Part shown: one piece after another, positions 42,469 through 51,030 of the stretch
Numbering within the stretch: the first letter of the stretch is position 1
Layout of the letters: every line of letters starts with the position of its first letter
From: JAHEKD01 sp965204695
Lineage (GTDB): Bacteria > Pseudomonadota > Gammaproteobacteria > Arenicellales > JAHEKD01
Length of the DNA: 64,000 bases
Reading direction: 5' to 3'
Assembly (NCBI GenBank): GCA_965204695.1
Contig: OZ242007.1
Location: 2,418,001 to 2,482,000, forward strand
Made by a program: the position numbers and the translations under genes
Notes under the pieces: generated by a model
Databases searched by the model: none
What the model saw: the letters and a program-made list of their open reading frames with translations, nothing else
Told to the model about the DNA's origin: nothing

Positions 42469-43224
42469 TTACCAGGGGCTTCCAAGGGCTACAGTAATCG
42501 CTTCACCATTTATGCCACTTGATTCTTCTGAGGCTAAAAAAGCGATAACCTCTGCGACTTCTTCCGGGGTCACTACCCGGCCTGCCGGGTAAGACGCCGC
42601 TCTTTCAGTCCATACCTCATCCACAGTTATTCCACGTCGTTCAGCCTCAGTTATTGCTGAGAGGTCTGCCATTGACGTTCGTACCCAGCCTGGCAGTACC
42701 GCATTAGAGGTCACTCCGAATACGCCGGCATCCTGAGCAACTGAGCGCATTAACCCCAAAAGACCATGTTTTGAACTGGTGTAAGCACTACCTGCATATT
42801 CGGCGAGCTGACCTGCTGTCGAGCTTGTAAATACGAGTCGGCCATAGCTCAACTCAATCATGTCTTGGACTACTTTGCGTGCCAAGAAATAAGGGCCATC
42901 CAGATTGATTTGCATGGTTTTTTGCCAGGTTTGTGGAGACTGTTCCCAGATGACTTGCTCATGAGCTGAGCCGATACCGTGATTACAGACGAGAATCTCA
43001 ATCGGGCCTAGTCGATCATGGGTTTGTTTTACTGCATGATCACAACCTTCGAGTGTGCTCAGATCAGCTTCAACGTAGTCCAAACCAAGAGCCTGAAGTT
43101 CACCAACACTACGCGAGACAGCCATCACCCGCGCACCACGTGCGGAGAGCAGTTTTGCAGCTACTTGTCCGATTCCACGTCCCGCGCCAGTTACTAACGC
43201 TACTCGTCCTTTAACACCTGTCAT
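42469..43224 (-). CDS. SDR family oxidoreductase (classical)
   Basis: 251 aa. TGAGRGIGQVAA glycine motif at residues 12-23, VCNHG (the NAG variant), catalytic Ser in VFTSSTAGQ, Tyr-Lys in SAYTSSKHGLLGL, and SNAVLPGWVRT. Complete catalytic set. It lies downstream of the isochorismatase/HalD-like genes on the same strand after a 174-bp gap. An imperfect inverted repeat covers its ribosome binding site. Confidence 0.92.
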   Translation of the reverse strand: MTGVKGRVALVTGAGRGIGQVAAKLLSARGARVMAVSRSVGELQALGLDYVEADLSTLEGCDHAVKQTHDRLGPIEILVCNHGIGSAHEQVIWEQSPQTWQKTMQINLDGPYFLARKVVQDMIELSYGRLVFTSSTAGQLAEYAGSAYTSSKHGLLGLMRSVAQDAGVFGVTSNAVLPGWVRTSMADLSAITEAERRGITVDEVWTERAASYPAGRVVTPEEVAEVIAFLASEESSGINGEAITVALGSPW

Positions 43225-43227
43225 AAC

Positions 43228-43255
43228 ATTCCCAATATCAAATGAGTATTGGAAT
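43228..43255 (-). promoter_or_regulatory. Imperfect inverted repeat over the ribosome binding site of the SDR gene
   Basis: On the minus strand ATTCCAATA and TATTGGGAAT pair with one bulged base around a nine-base loop; the GGGAA just before the ATG lies in the 3' arm. It might dampen translation or be an operator. Weaker than the similar element at 61552-61573. Confidence 0.3.
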
Positions 43256-43398
43256 AAAGTATAACGGTTCTGTATAAGGAAGATATTGCCCTATGAGGCA
43301 CTTTGTACAGGGGGCCAAACCGTTTTTTCAGATTATTTAGCTGATTAAATTACCGAGACATTTTTGTCGCAGGATTAGTGCTCTTTATTGATGAACTG

Positions 43399-43947
43399 TT
43401 AATTTTCCAGGGCTTGCTCTGTAGTTAATACAGTTGCGAATTCACCATGTAAATTGCACAGCGTCATGGAGTGGGTTTGTTCAGCACTATGTTCCACGCC
43501 ATCCGGGCCGGTTGCAGCATAAGCCCATACTGCATCGCTAACATAATAGGTTTCGAAACCTAGATTGCTGGCTGATCTAGCTGTTGATTCAGCACAATGA
43601 TTTGCCGTAGCACCACATATAACCACTTTATCAATGCCGTTGTTGCGCAAACTCTGTTCTAAAGGGGTGCCAACAAAGCTACTAGCAACGTGCTTGATAA
43701 TAACGTCTTCGTCTTCTTTTGGAATTGCAAAATCTTGTGGTGCAGCACCAGGGGAATCTGCATGAAAAGGATCACTCGGATCTAGCCCATGATGGTGAAT
43801 ATGTATAACTTTTTCACCGTGGTCTCGAAATTTGTCAAGTAGCTTCGCTACATTCTGTTCCGCTTCAGGACAGGAGCGGGATGCGCCATTGGCATCATCG
43901 TGAACAAAAGCCATTTGTACGTCAATGACTAATAGAGCTGTATTCAT
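43399..43947 (-). CDS. Isochorismatase family cysteine hydrolase
   Basis: 182 aa. ALLVIDVQMAFVHD gives the catalytic Asp, IIKHVASSFVGTPLEQSL the Lys, and VICGATANHCAESTARSASNLGF the nucleophilic Cys after a cis-peptide motif. Members hydrolyse isochorismate, nicotinamide, N-carbamoyl or related amides. Its ATG overlaps the stop of the HalD-like oxygenase gene by four bases, so the two are translationally coupled, suggesting successive steps on one substrate. Confidence 0.92.
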   Translation of the reverse strand: MNTALLVIDVQMAFVHDDANGASRSCPEAEQNVAKLLDKFRDHGEKVIHIHHHGLDPSDPFHADSPGAAPQDFAIPKEDEDVIIKHVASSFVGTPLEQSLRNNGIDKVVICGATANHCAESTARSASNLGFETYYVSDAVWAYAATGPDGVEHSAEQTHSMTLCNLHGEFATVLTTEQALEN

Positions 43948-44816
43948 TGTCTTTCCTCGTTATTGAATGAATTTCGCTGGGCCAATATTTTTTCAACGCG
44001 GTCCCCGTAAATTCGAATATTAATATCATCGCTAATCACCTTTCCGGGTTGTTCGTCATAGGTCAGAATAGCGGTAATTCGTGGTTGACTTCCTTCAACT
44101 TTGGTTACACCATGCAAAGAATAACCACCACGAAATAAAGTAAAGGTGCCCGCACCGCGACTGAATGTTTGGGCCTGAGACGTATCACCGGATAACAATC
44201 GATCAACGGCTGCACGATCTTCCGTGTCATCTGTGCGTGAGTTAGGCAGAAAAGTGAACTCTCCTCCACTCTGCGCTGCCTGTAGTAATAATGTCACCGT
44301 GCATTCAGTCGTATCATAATGCCAGGCGTGCCAACTATCAGGTTGTAGGGCAACTATGTTTAAGGCTTGAAATTCATCAGCGCAGCGATAAAGAACCGGT
44401 TTTTTTTGCACCCGGCGCACAAAATCGGTTAAAAGATCAGATTGGTAAAGTTGCTGAATCAATGTCTGTGCGGGAATCTGATCATCTGCCAGTTGCAATG
44501 CGTGGTGGACAAACTCTTGACGCCTCGGATCTCCTTCGGGGACGGATTCGTCCACTTCGCCCTGGTAGATCGTGCGCTTAATGGTCAATGTTTGTGCTGT
44601 GGGTAACAATTTATTAGCTTCCGCCGATAAAGCCGCGAGTGCGTCAGTACGGATAAAGCCATCGAAATTACACCAGCCCTTTTCTTCCATTTGCTGCTGA
44701 CATTGAGCTAAAAATTCCGCTCCCTCTCCCTGACTTAGATCAGCAATTGGATAACGCTTAAGATCGACAAGATTCAGTGCCATATCTGAATGATTAGAAA
44801 CCATACTAGCTGCCAT
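43944..44816 (-). CDS. HalD/BesD-family Fe(II)/2OG oxygenase with an HxD (hydroxylase-type) site
   Basis: About 290 aa. LVDLKRYPIADLSQGEGAEF and MEEKGWCNFDGFI are the family N-terminus. The iron site reads WHYDTTECTVTLLLQ (about H167-x-D169), YSLHGVTKVEGSQPRITAI (H236, R247). Characterised halogenases of this family replace the Asp by Gly or Ala to make room for chloride; here Asp is present, so hydroxylation is predicted. AAAGGAG precedes two adjacent ATG codons (44819 and 44816). It is coupled with the isochorismatase and divergent from a LysR gene. Confidence 0.85.
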   Translation of the reverse strand: MAASMVSNHSDMALNLVDLKRYPIADLSQGEGAEFLAQCQQQMEEKGWCNFDGFIRTDALAALSAEANKLLPTAQTLTIKRTIYQGEVDESVPEGDPRRQEFVHHALQLADDQIPAQTLIQQLYQSDLLTDFVRRVQKKPVLYRCADEFQALNIVALQPDSWHAWHYDTTECTVTLLLQAAQSGGEFTFLPNSRTDDTEDRAAVDRLLSGDTSQAQTFSRGAGTFTLFRGGYSLHGVTKVEGSQPRITAILTYDEQPGKVISDDINIRIYGDRVEKILAQRNSFNNEERQ

Positions 44817-44921
44817 CATCTGCTCCTTTAATACCCATGTTTGCTAATCTTAACGCTAGACTAAACATAATTAAAACGAAATAATATTAGCTCATGAACA
44901 TAAAATATTTATGGTAAATCC

Positions 44922-45797
44922 ATGGGCAGAAACCTTAATCTAAACTGGTTACGTACCTTTGAAGTCGCAGCCAGGCATTTAAGTTTTACCGCAGCAAGTA
45001 AAGAGTTGGGGTTAACTCAAACAGCCGTTAGTCTGCAAATAAAATCATTGGAGTCAAAACTTGGCCAGGATTTGTTCATCCGCCGACCTAAAAGTTTAAA
45101 GTTAACGGAAATCGGCAAGGCCTATCTGCCCAGCGTGCGCGACTCTCTATTCGATTTAAACCTTTCAACCAATGGATTATTTGGGCCGGATCAGTCCACC
45201 ACAATTATTGTTCGGGGTTCAATGGCATTTATCGTCTGGCTGGCATCAAGAGTAGGTGATTTTCATCAGCAATATCCAAATGTAGGCATCAAGTTTGTCA
45301 CCACGATCTGGATGGACTCAATTGATACCCAACCAGTTGATATCGATATCATTCTTGCACCGACTGATAGAGCGAGCAGTCAGTTGGAAAAATTGTCAGA
45401 TGAATTCATAGTCCCTATTTGCGGCCCAAACACATCCAAAGCGATTTACTCAGAGAACGATTTGACAGAAATTCAACCCATTCATATCCTGGGTTATGAT
45501 GATCATTGGTCACGTTACTTAGCGCAGTTTGGATTGGAACATGACGTGCGTTCCACACGACTTCAGGTGGACACATTTACAGCTGCTTGTGAGTTAGTAG
45601 CATGCGAACTCGGCGGTGCAATTGTGCTCGAACGGTTTGCTGTCAATGCCATAAAAACGGGCCGATCAATAAAAATTGTCGGTGAGCGAGTGCAACTAAA
45701 GCAATCTCATTATCTTGTTACTAGCGAAACGCAAATACAAACCAATCCCATGATCGAGGTATTTAAAGATTGGTTGCGTAGTCAAATTAGTGATTAA
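44922..45797 (+). CDS. LysR family transcriptional regulator
   Basis: 291 aa. HTH LNWLRTFEVAARHLSFTAASKELGLTQTAVSLQIKSLESKLGQ and an effector domain ending WLRSQISD, of the GcvA-like branch. Transcribed away from the HalD-like oxygenase/isochorismatase operon across about 100 bp, so it is likely its activator. Confidence 0.92.
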   Translation: MGRNLNLNWLRTFEVAARHLSFTAASKELGLTQTAVSLQIKSLESKLGQDLFIRRPKSLKLTEIGKAYLPSVRDSLFDLNLSTNGLFGPDQSTTIIVRGSMAFIVWLASRVGDFHQQYPNVGIKFVTTIWMDSIDTQPVDIDIILAPTDRASSQLEKLSDEFIVPICGPNTSKAIYSENDLTEIQPIHILGYDDHWSRYLAQFGLEHDVRSTRLQVDTFTAACELVACELGGAIVLERFAVNAIKTGRSIKIVGERVQLKQSHYLVTSETQIQTNPMIEVFKDWLRSQISD

Positions 45798-45940
45798 CCA
45801 TACCTATAAAGGATTGCTATTGTTGAATACTAAAATGAATTAACCTATAGTTATCAAACAACCAAATTACTGATCTGCCAATGCGTCTTCGTTAATCAAT
45901 AAAACACCTTTCATATTGATTAGTTAAAACGGAGATAGTC

Positions 45941-47011
45941 ATGTCTGCAATGTCCGATGCGTTCCCGCATCATCCAAATGACGTTAACTGTGCTTGGTTA
46001 ACGTATCGACTCAAAACCAGCAATCTTTTATCCAACGGCCGAATTGAGTCTATTGAAGTCAAGCCCTTAGGCGGGGTTTGGCTTGCTCAATCGGCTATTT
46101 TGACGCTTAGGTATTCGAAACGGGCAACCGGTGTTAAACCACAGAGTCTGTTTATTAAAATCGCACGTCCCGATACGCAATTTGGTGATGTAACTGCTGG
46201 TGAAGTTGAGTTTTTCCAAAACTACAATCCACCGGAATCTCTTCCGATTGTGCGTTGTTTTGATAGTAGTCTTGAACAAAGCACGGGTATGAATTGTTTG
46301 ATACTGGAGGATTTAAGTAACACCCATCTACAACATCCCTGGCCATTGCCACCAACGGAAGAAGAATGTCGATCTATTGTTAAATCGTTAGCACAGATCC
46401 ATGGATATTGGTGGGAGAGTGAATCTTTGCCGGTGTTTAATGCCAAGTCTATATACCAAGTCCGGCATGAAAATATATTTGATCAACTCGAAAACCTTTT
46501 ACCCAAGTTTCTCGACTATATTGGGAACCGCTTGACTACTGCGCACAAGCAGATCATGTCTGATGTCTGTGACAGACTGCCTGAACTGCTTTACCAGAGA
46601 GTGGCCGAGCAACGAGCAACCACGTTAATCCATGGTGATGCCCATATCTGGAACGTCATGTTGCCAAAAAATCCGCAGACTCATTCAGCTGTTTTTATTG
46701 ACTGGGAGGAATGGACTCGCGGTATCAGTGGTTTTGATCTTGCTTATATGATGGCGCTGCAGTGGTCTCAACAAAGGCGTAAGCGGTTTGAGATGGATTT
46801 GCTTTGCTATTATCAGCAAGAATTAACGAATCAGTTTAATATTTTCTACAGTTTTGATGAGTTGATTCATGACTATAAACTCGGCTGTTTGCGTAATTTT
46901 ATTATTCCTTCGTTTCACTTGGAAATGGGTATTGAGCCTTATATTTGGTGGCCTTATCTGGAAAATCTCTATACCGCTTACGAAGATTTGGAATGTGATA
47001 AATTTCTTTAA
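45941..47011 (+). CDS. Phosphotransferase (APH/choline-kinase-like) family protein
   Basis: 356 aa, protein-kinase-like fold. The nucleotide-loop region is followed by IKIARPDTQFGDVTAGEVEFF (ATP Lys and helix-C Glu), LILEDLSN, then Brenner motif TLIHGDAHIWNVML (catalytic Asp and Asn) and VFIDWEEWTRGISGFDLAYMM (metal Asp). It resembles the CHK/EcKinase-like branch that phosphorylates small alcohols; aminoglycoside resistance should not be inferred. CGGAG upstream of ATG 45941. The second ECF42 module follows on the same strand but has its own promoter candidate. Confidence 0.85.
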   Translation: MSAMSDAFPHHPNDVNCAWLTYRLKTSNLLSNGRIESIEVKPLGGVWLAQSAILTLRYSKRATGVKPQSLFIKIARPDTQFGDVTAGEVEFFQNYNPPESLPIVRCFDSSLEQSTGMNCLILEDLSNTHLQHPWPLPPTEEECRSIVKSLAQIHGYWWESESLPVFNAKSIYQVRHENIFDQLENLLPKFLDYIGNRLTTAHKQIMSDVCDRLPELLYQRVAEQRATTLIHGDAHIWNVMLPKNPQTHSAVFIDWEEWTRGISGFDLAYMMALQWSQQRRKRFEMDLLCYYQQELTNQFNIFYSFDELIHDYKLGCLRNFIIPSFHLEMGIEPYIWWPYLENLYTAYEDLECDKFL

Positions 47012-47063
47012 AATTAGTTGTTTAGCAGGCTTGCCAAAAATTATGTGATTTTTTTCTCAAAAA

Positions 47064-47090
47064 TGTCGAAAGTCGATCTATTCAAACGAC
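47064..47090 (+). promoter_or_regulatory. Candidate ECF42 promoter of module 2
   Basis: TGTCGA (47064-47069), 17 bases, CGAC (47087-47090), about 88 bases before the DGPF start. It agrees fully with the ECF42 promoter form as I remember it (TGTCGA / CG(A/T)C) and shares the exact spacing with the element upstream of module 1. Confidence 0.65.
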
Positions 47091-47177
47091 TATAAGATAT
47101 ACAGAGTCGATAAACTATCTGTATACGGCAGAGAAAGTTTTGCCAAATGAACTTTGAACTATAAATGGAGAATGATT

Positions 47178-47516
47178 ATGCAATTTATGGCTTTAATTTA
47201 TGCCGCTGAGGGAGCGGATGATGTGGATACACCCACGTTAATGCAACAATACGGTGAGTTTACTGAAAATGCTCAAACAGCCGGTGTGTTTCACTCAGGT
47301 AATGCTTTGCAACCTGTTTCAACGGCGACATCGGTACAGCTTCGAGAAGGGAAAACGGGTGTAACCGACGGTCCTTTTGCTGAAACCAAAGAGCAGCTCG
47401 GTGGTTATTATATTTTTGAATGTAAGGACTTGGATGAAGCAATCAAGTGGGCCTCACAAATCCCCAGTGCACGCTATGGAACAATTGAAGTAAGACCCGT
47501 CATGGTATTTGATTAA
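47178..47516 (+). CDS. YciI-like DGPF-domain protein (module 2)
   Basis: 112 aa. MQFMALIYAAEG, then LREGKTGVTDGPFAETKEQLGGYYIFECKDLDEAIKWASQIP: the canonical DGPF motif, closer to the family consensus than the module 1 copy. ATG 47178 has GGAG eight bases upstream; the frame opens earlier at 47154 without a ribosome binding site. It precedes the sigma gene directly, as in most ECF42 loci. Confidence 0.95.
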   Translation: MQFMALIYAAEGADDVDTPTLMQQYGEFTENAQTAGVFHSGNALQPVSTATSVQLREGKTGVTDGPFAETKEQLGGYYIFECKDLDEAIKWASQIPSARYGTIEVRPVMVFD

Positions 47517-47517
47517 G

Positions 47518-48759
47518 ATGACAACGAGCCCTGATTTAACTCAGCTGTATCGAGCTGAATCAGGGCGCATCATCGCCGCGTTGGTGATGGTCTGTAAAGA
47601 CTTCACTATGGCAGAAGATGCCTTTCATGATGCTTGTATCCAAGCCGTAGAACAATGGTCACAGCACAGTGCTCCAGAGAATAAAACAGCTTGGTTATTT
47701 ACTGTCGCACGTCGACGATTGATAGATCGAATTCGAAAAGAAAGTCATCGCAAATCACAGCAGATACAACAGCAGTTAACCGATATGTATCAACAGGACG
47801 ACCATTCTACGGAATCAGATGAAGAAATCCCCGATGAACGTTTACGATTAATCTTTACCTGTTGTCACCCGGCATTGGTACAAGATGCTCAAGTCGCATT
47901 AACTTTAAAAACACTTTGTGGATTAACGATAAGGGAAATTGCACGAGCCTATTTAATTTCTGAAGTCGCGATGACTCAACGTTTGGTTCGTGCCAAACGA
48001 AAAATTGAAGATGCTGGAATTAGTTATGTTGTGCCTGAAGGCGAAGACTTAACACAGCGTCTGTCTTCAGTGTTATCGACGATTTATTTGATCTACAACG
48101 AATCCTATTCAGCTTATGAAGGACAGTCGTTGACTCGAGAAGATTTGGCCAATGAGGCTATTCGGCTAGCTCGTGTGTTATATACATTGTTACCAGAGCC
48201 ACCAGTGGCAGGTTTATTGGCATTAATTTTGTTACATGATGCGCGCCGAAAGGCGCGCCAATCTAAGACGCAGGAATTTATTCCGTTGGAATTCCAGGAT
48301 CGATCATTATGGGATCAGCAAAAAATTAAACAGGGCACGGACTTAGTGCTGACCTCATTGGCTAGAGGTAGACCCGACCCTTATCAAATAGAAGCGGCGA
48401 TCAGCGCCTTACACAGTACATCAAAATCCTGGCAGCAAACGGATTGGAAGCAAATCCATGAACTCTATCAAGTGCTGTATGAGCTTAAACCTTCACCGAT
48501 AGTAGCGCTTAATTTGAATGTGGCTAAAGCTTTCAAAGGAGAAATCAAATCGGCATTTAAAGCTTTGCTAGATATAGAAAAAGATTTAAAAGACTATCAA
48601 CCATTCTACGTAGCGAAGGCAGAAATTTTATCTATGCTGAGTCGTAAAGAACAAGCACTTGATCAGTACCGCAAAGCAATCAACCTAAGCCAAAATCAAG
48701 CCGAAAAACAATTTTTAACCGATAAAGCAAAAAAATTAAAAGATACACTGAAAGCTTGA
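47518..48759 (+). CDS. ECF42-type RNA polymerase sigma factor with C-terminal DUF6596/TPR-like extension (module 2)
   Basis: 413 aa. Sigma-2 (MAEDAFHDACIQAVEQWSQ, KTAWLFTVARRRLIDRIRKES), the typical linker DERLRLIFTCCHPALVQDAQVALTLKTLCGLTIREIARAYLISEVAMTQRLVRAKRKI (sigma-4), then the ECF42 extension (LSTIYLIYNESYSAYEGQSLTREDLANEAIRLARVL, PPVAGLLALILLHDARRKAR). ATG 47518 lies one base after the DGPF stop; an in-frame TTG at 47509 would overlap. Clearly a different lineage from the module 1 sigma, so not a recent duplicate. Confidence 0.95.
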   Translation: MTTSPDLTQLYRAESGRIIAALVMVCKDFTMAEDAFHDACIQAVEQWSQHSAPENKTAWLFTVARRRLIDRIRKESHRKSQQIQQQLTDMYQQDDHSTESDEEIPDERLRLIFTCCHPALVQDAQVALTLKTLCGLTIREIARAYLISEVAMTQRLVRAKRKIEDAGISYVVPEGEDLTQRLSSVLSTIYLIYNESYSAYEGQSLTREDLANEAIRLARVLYTLLPEPPVAGLLALILLHDARRKARQSKTQEFIPLEFQDRSLWDQQKIKQGTDLVLTSLARGRPDPYQIEAAISALHSTSKSWQQTDWKQIHELYQVLYELKPSPIVALNLNVAKAFKGEIKSAFKALLDIEKDLKDYQPFYVAKAEILSMLSRKEQALDQYRKAINLSQNQAEKQFLTDKAKKLKDTLKA

Positions 48760-48852
48760 TTCAACGAAATTAGGACTAATAATTCTAAGCTCGTAACAAG
48801 CAAGAATCATTTACAATGACTCGTAGCCCCTAACAGGTATTTGGTGAATTGT

Positions 48853-49689
48853 ATGACTAAGCCAACAATCCTCTTCGTGACAGACCTATATTATCAGGCA
48901 CAGCAGAGAAATTATGCTGAAGAGGACATTTATGTAACTTCTAAATTGCGTGAATCCTTTGATTTGATAATGTGTCACCCACAGGACACAGAAAGTTTTG
49001 AAAATTATGTCGATGTCATCGTTTGCAGAAATACCGGCCCGGTCATTCATTATCAAAAAATCTATGATGAATTCAGAAATCGACTTTTAGAAAATAACAA
49101 CATTGTTTATAACAGTTTAAATGGGCAGGCAGATATGCAAGGCAAGCAATATTTGCTTGATTTAACAAAGAACCATTTTCCTGTTATCCCAACAGTTGAC
49201 GACTTGGCAGATATTCATTTGTTGCCGGAAGTTGATGAATACGTACTGAAACCGAAACAGGGGGCAGATTCAATTGGCCTTGAGTTCGTTGATCATGCGG
49301 ATATTGCTAATCTGGAATTGGCTAAAGATCTACTTCAACCGAAAATTAATTTTTCATATGAAGTGTCTTTTTACTACATTGATACTGACATACAGTATGC
49401 GCTTTATGCCCCTGATAATGAAAAAAGATGGCGGTTAGAGTTATACGACTATTCAAGCCATGATCTTGATTTTGCAAATCAATTTATCAGATGGAATTCT
49501 CTTGAGCATGGTATACAAAGAGTTGACGCTTGTCGTACAATCGATGGGGAATTGTTGCTTGTAGAACTCGAAGATCTTAATCCTTATCTATCACTGATGG
49601 ATATCGATGTTGAGCTTCGCCATCGCTTTATAAGCAATTTTAGATCCTCATTAATGAAGGCTATTGAAAAAAATCACCTTGATAGCTGA
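48853..49689 (+). CDS. ATP-grasp fold protein of unknown function
   Basis: 278 aa. ILFVTDLYYQAQ starts a pre-ATP-grasp-like region; EYVLKPKQGADSIGLEFV holds the ATP-binding Lys and glycine-containing loop; QRVDACRTIDGELLLVELEDLNPYLSL gives the Glu...Asn metal ligands of the grasp core. This resembles glutathione-synthetase or RimK-like ligases, which join a carboxylate to an amine. No recognisable partner; it is convergent with the DegT gene (6 bp apart). Confidence 0.75.
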   Translation: MTKPTILFVTDLYYQAQQRNYAEEDIYVTSKLRESFDLIMCHPQDTESFENYVDVIVCRNTGPVIHYQKIYDEFRNRLLENNNIVYNSLNGQADMQGKQYLLDLTKNHFPVIPTVDDLADIHLLPEVDEYVLKPKQGADSIGLEFVDHADIANLELAKDLLQPKINFSYEVSFYYIDTDIQYALYAPDNEKRWRLELYDYSSHDLDFANQFIRWNSLEHGIQRVDACRTIDGELLLVELEDLNPYLSLMDIDVELRHRFISNFRSSLMKAIEKNHLDS

Positions 49690-49695
49690 ATCAAA

Positions 49696-50892
49696 TTAAA
49701 TAATCTCACTGGCGACATTCTCGATTATTTGAGCAATCAAAGCGCAATCTTCAAGACTAAACGTCAATGGAATTCGCATGTCACAAAGGGTTTTTAATAC
49801 TTGTTTGGTTTTGGGTAAATCAGCTTGGGATTGAATATATTGCCAACTGTCGTAACGGCTGGTGAAACCTTTTGGTTGATCAGCACCGAACCATTTTATC
49901 TCCACGCCTCGTTGGCTGCATTCATCGATAAATTGAATAACTTTGTCGGTATCATTCACATTAAGGAAAAATTGAAACGAACTGGCGACAAAGTGTTCAT
50001 TCTCCGAGCGTTCAGGGACAGTAATGCCATTAGCGTCTTTCAAATTATCTGCTAATGCATAATAACGATCATTCCAACGTTTGCAGTTGTTATCCAGTTC
50101 TTGGAGTTGCGGTCTCAGGATGGCTGCTCGCAGATTATCCATACGGCCGCTGTAATTTGGTGTGTGCAGCTTTACACTAGTAAAGATTTCGGCATCAGGT
50201 CGGGCAATATGTTTCTCATACAACATATATGAACCCGAATGAATGACTGCTTTGGCCATAATCTCTGGGTCATTAGTCGTTAAGAATCCGCCTTCGCCAG
50301 AATTTAAATGTTTATAAGTTTGAGTGCTAAAACAGGCGATTTTACCGAAGTTACCGCTTTTGGTATTTTTCCAACTGGCACCCATGGTATGAGCACAATC
50401 TTCGATCAAAGTGAGATTATGCTGCTCACAAATATCCATAATGGCATCCATATCAGCAATATGACCGCGCATGTGAGAGAGCATCAAGAATCTAGCACTG
50501 GATGACTGTGCTTTAGCATCCAGGTCAGTAAGATCAATAGTTAAATCTGCCTCAGTATCAACCAGAACAGGATTGCCGCCTGCATTATGAATTGCCCCGG
50601 GCACAGGAGCTAAGGTGAAAGCGTTGGTTAATACAGGTTCTGAAGGTTTGAGCCCGAGACACCTTAAGGAGATGTGTAGAGCATAACCACCTGAAGTACA
50701 GGCTAAGCAATACTTAGCACCTTGATAGTCTGCGAATTCTTGTTCTAACAGGGAGGCGTGTGAGGTTTCACCTTCAATTGTGTTATAGCGATGCAGGCGT
50801 CCACCTTGCATGACACTAATAGCGTTCTCAATGGCTTCGTCAGATAAAGGTTCTTGTTGGGTAAAAGGTTTAGTAAAATGACCAGAACCCAT
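49696..50892 (-). CDS. DegT/DnrJ/EryC1/StrS family aminotransferase
   Basis: 398 aa. KYCLACTSGGYALHISLRCLGL, TLIEDCAHTMGASW and IACFSTQTYKHLNSGEGGFLTT (PLP Lys in the family's SxxxKHLxxGEGG motif) identify the family, which aminates keto-sugars or, in other branches, makes amino-acid-like metabolites. The first five codons and the ATG lie inside the inverted repeat of the MITE-like element at 50878-51030, and only a weak CAGG precedes the start. It follows the HisD/HpsN-like gene on the same strand. Confidence 0.88.
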   Translation of the reverse strand: MGSGHFTKPFTQQEPLSDEAIENAISVMQGGRLHRYNTIEGETSHASLLEQEFADYQGAKYCLACTSGGYALHISLRCLGLKPSEPVLTNAFTLAPVPGAIHNAGGNPVLVDTEADLTIDLTDLDAKAQSSSARFLMLSHMRGHIADMDAIMDICEQHNLTLIEDCAHTMGASWKNTKSGNFGKIACFSTQTYKHLNSGEGGFLTTNDPEIMAKAVIHSGSYMLYEKHIARPDAEIFTSVKLHTPNYSGRMDNLRAAILRPQLQELDNNCKRWNDRYYALADNLKDANGITVPERSENEHFVASSFQFFLNVNDTDKVIQFIDECSQRGVEIKWFGADQPKGFTSRYDSWQYIQSQADLPKTKQVLKTLCDMRIPLTFSLEDCALIAQIIENVASEII

Positions 50893-51030
50893 TTCAAAAT
50901 ACCTGCGCTTGTAGATACAGGTTTAAAAACTCTCTCAAAATGCTCATTTACTTTAGTAAACTGTGCTTTTTCGCTCGTTTTTGCCTTGTCTGAACTGCGC
51001 TCGGTTTATTTTGAAATGGATTCTAGTCAT
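50878..51030. mobile_element. MITE-like palindromic element between HpsN-like and DegT genes
   Basis: Terminal inverted repeats of 24 bases (50878-50901 and 51007-51030) agree at 22 positions; the core is CCATTTCAAAATA. The 105 bases between contain the small hairpin TTTACT-TT-AGTAAA (50947-50960) and no gene. One repeat supplies the stop codon of the HpsN-like gene, the other the start codon of the DegT gene. No flanking target duplication is obvious. Its look recalls dispersed intergenic repeats of marine gammaproteobacteria; copy number is unknown from here. Confidence 0.6.

Noticed and set aside
45941..47011. Aminoglycoside resistance kinase
   Set aside because: Only the general APH/choline-kinase fold is supported; the sequence is not close to known resistance enzymes.
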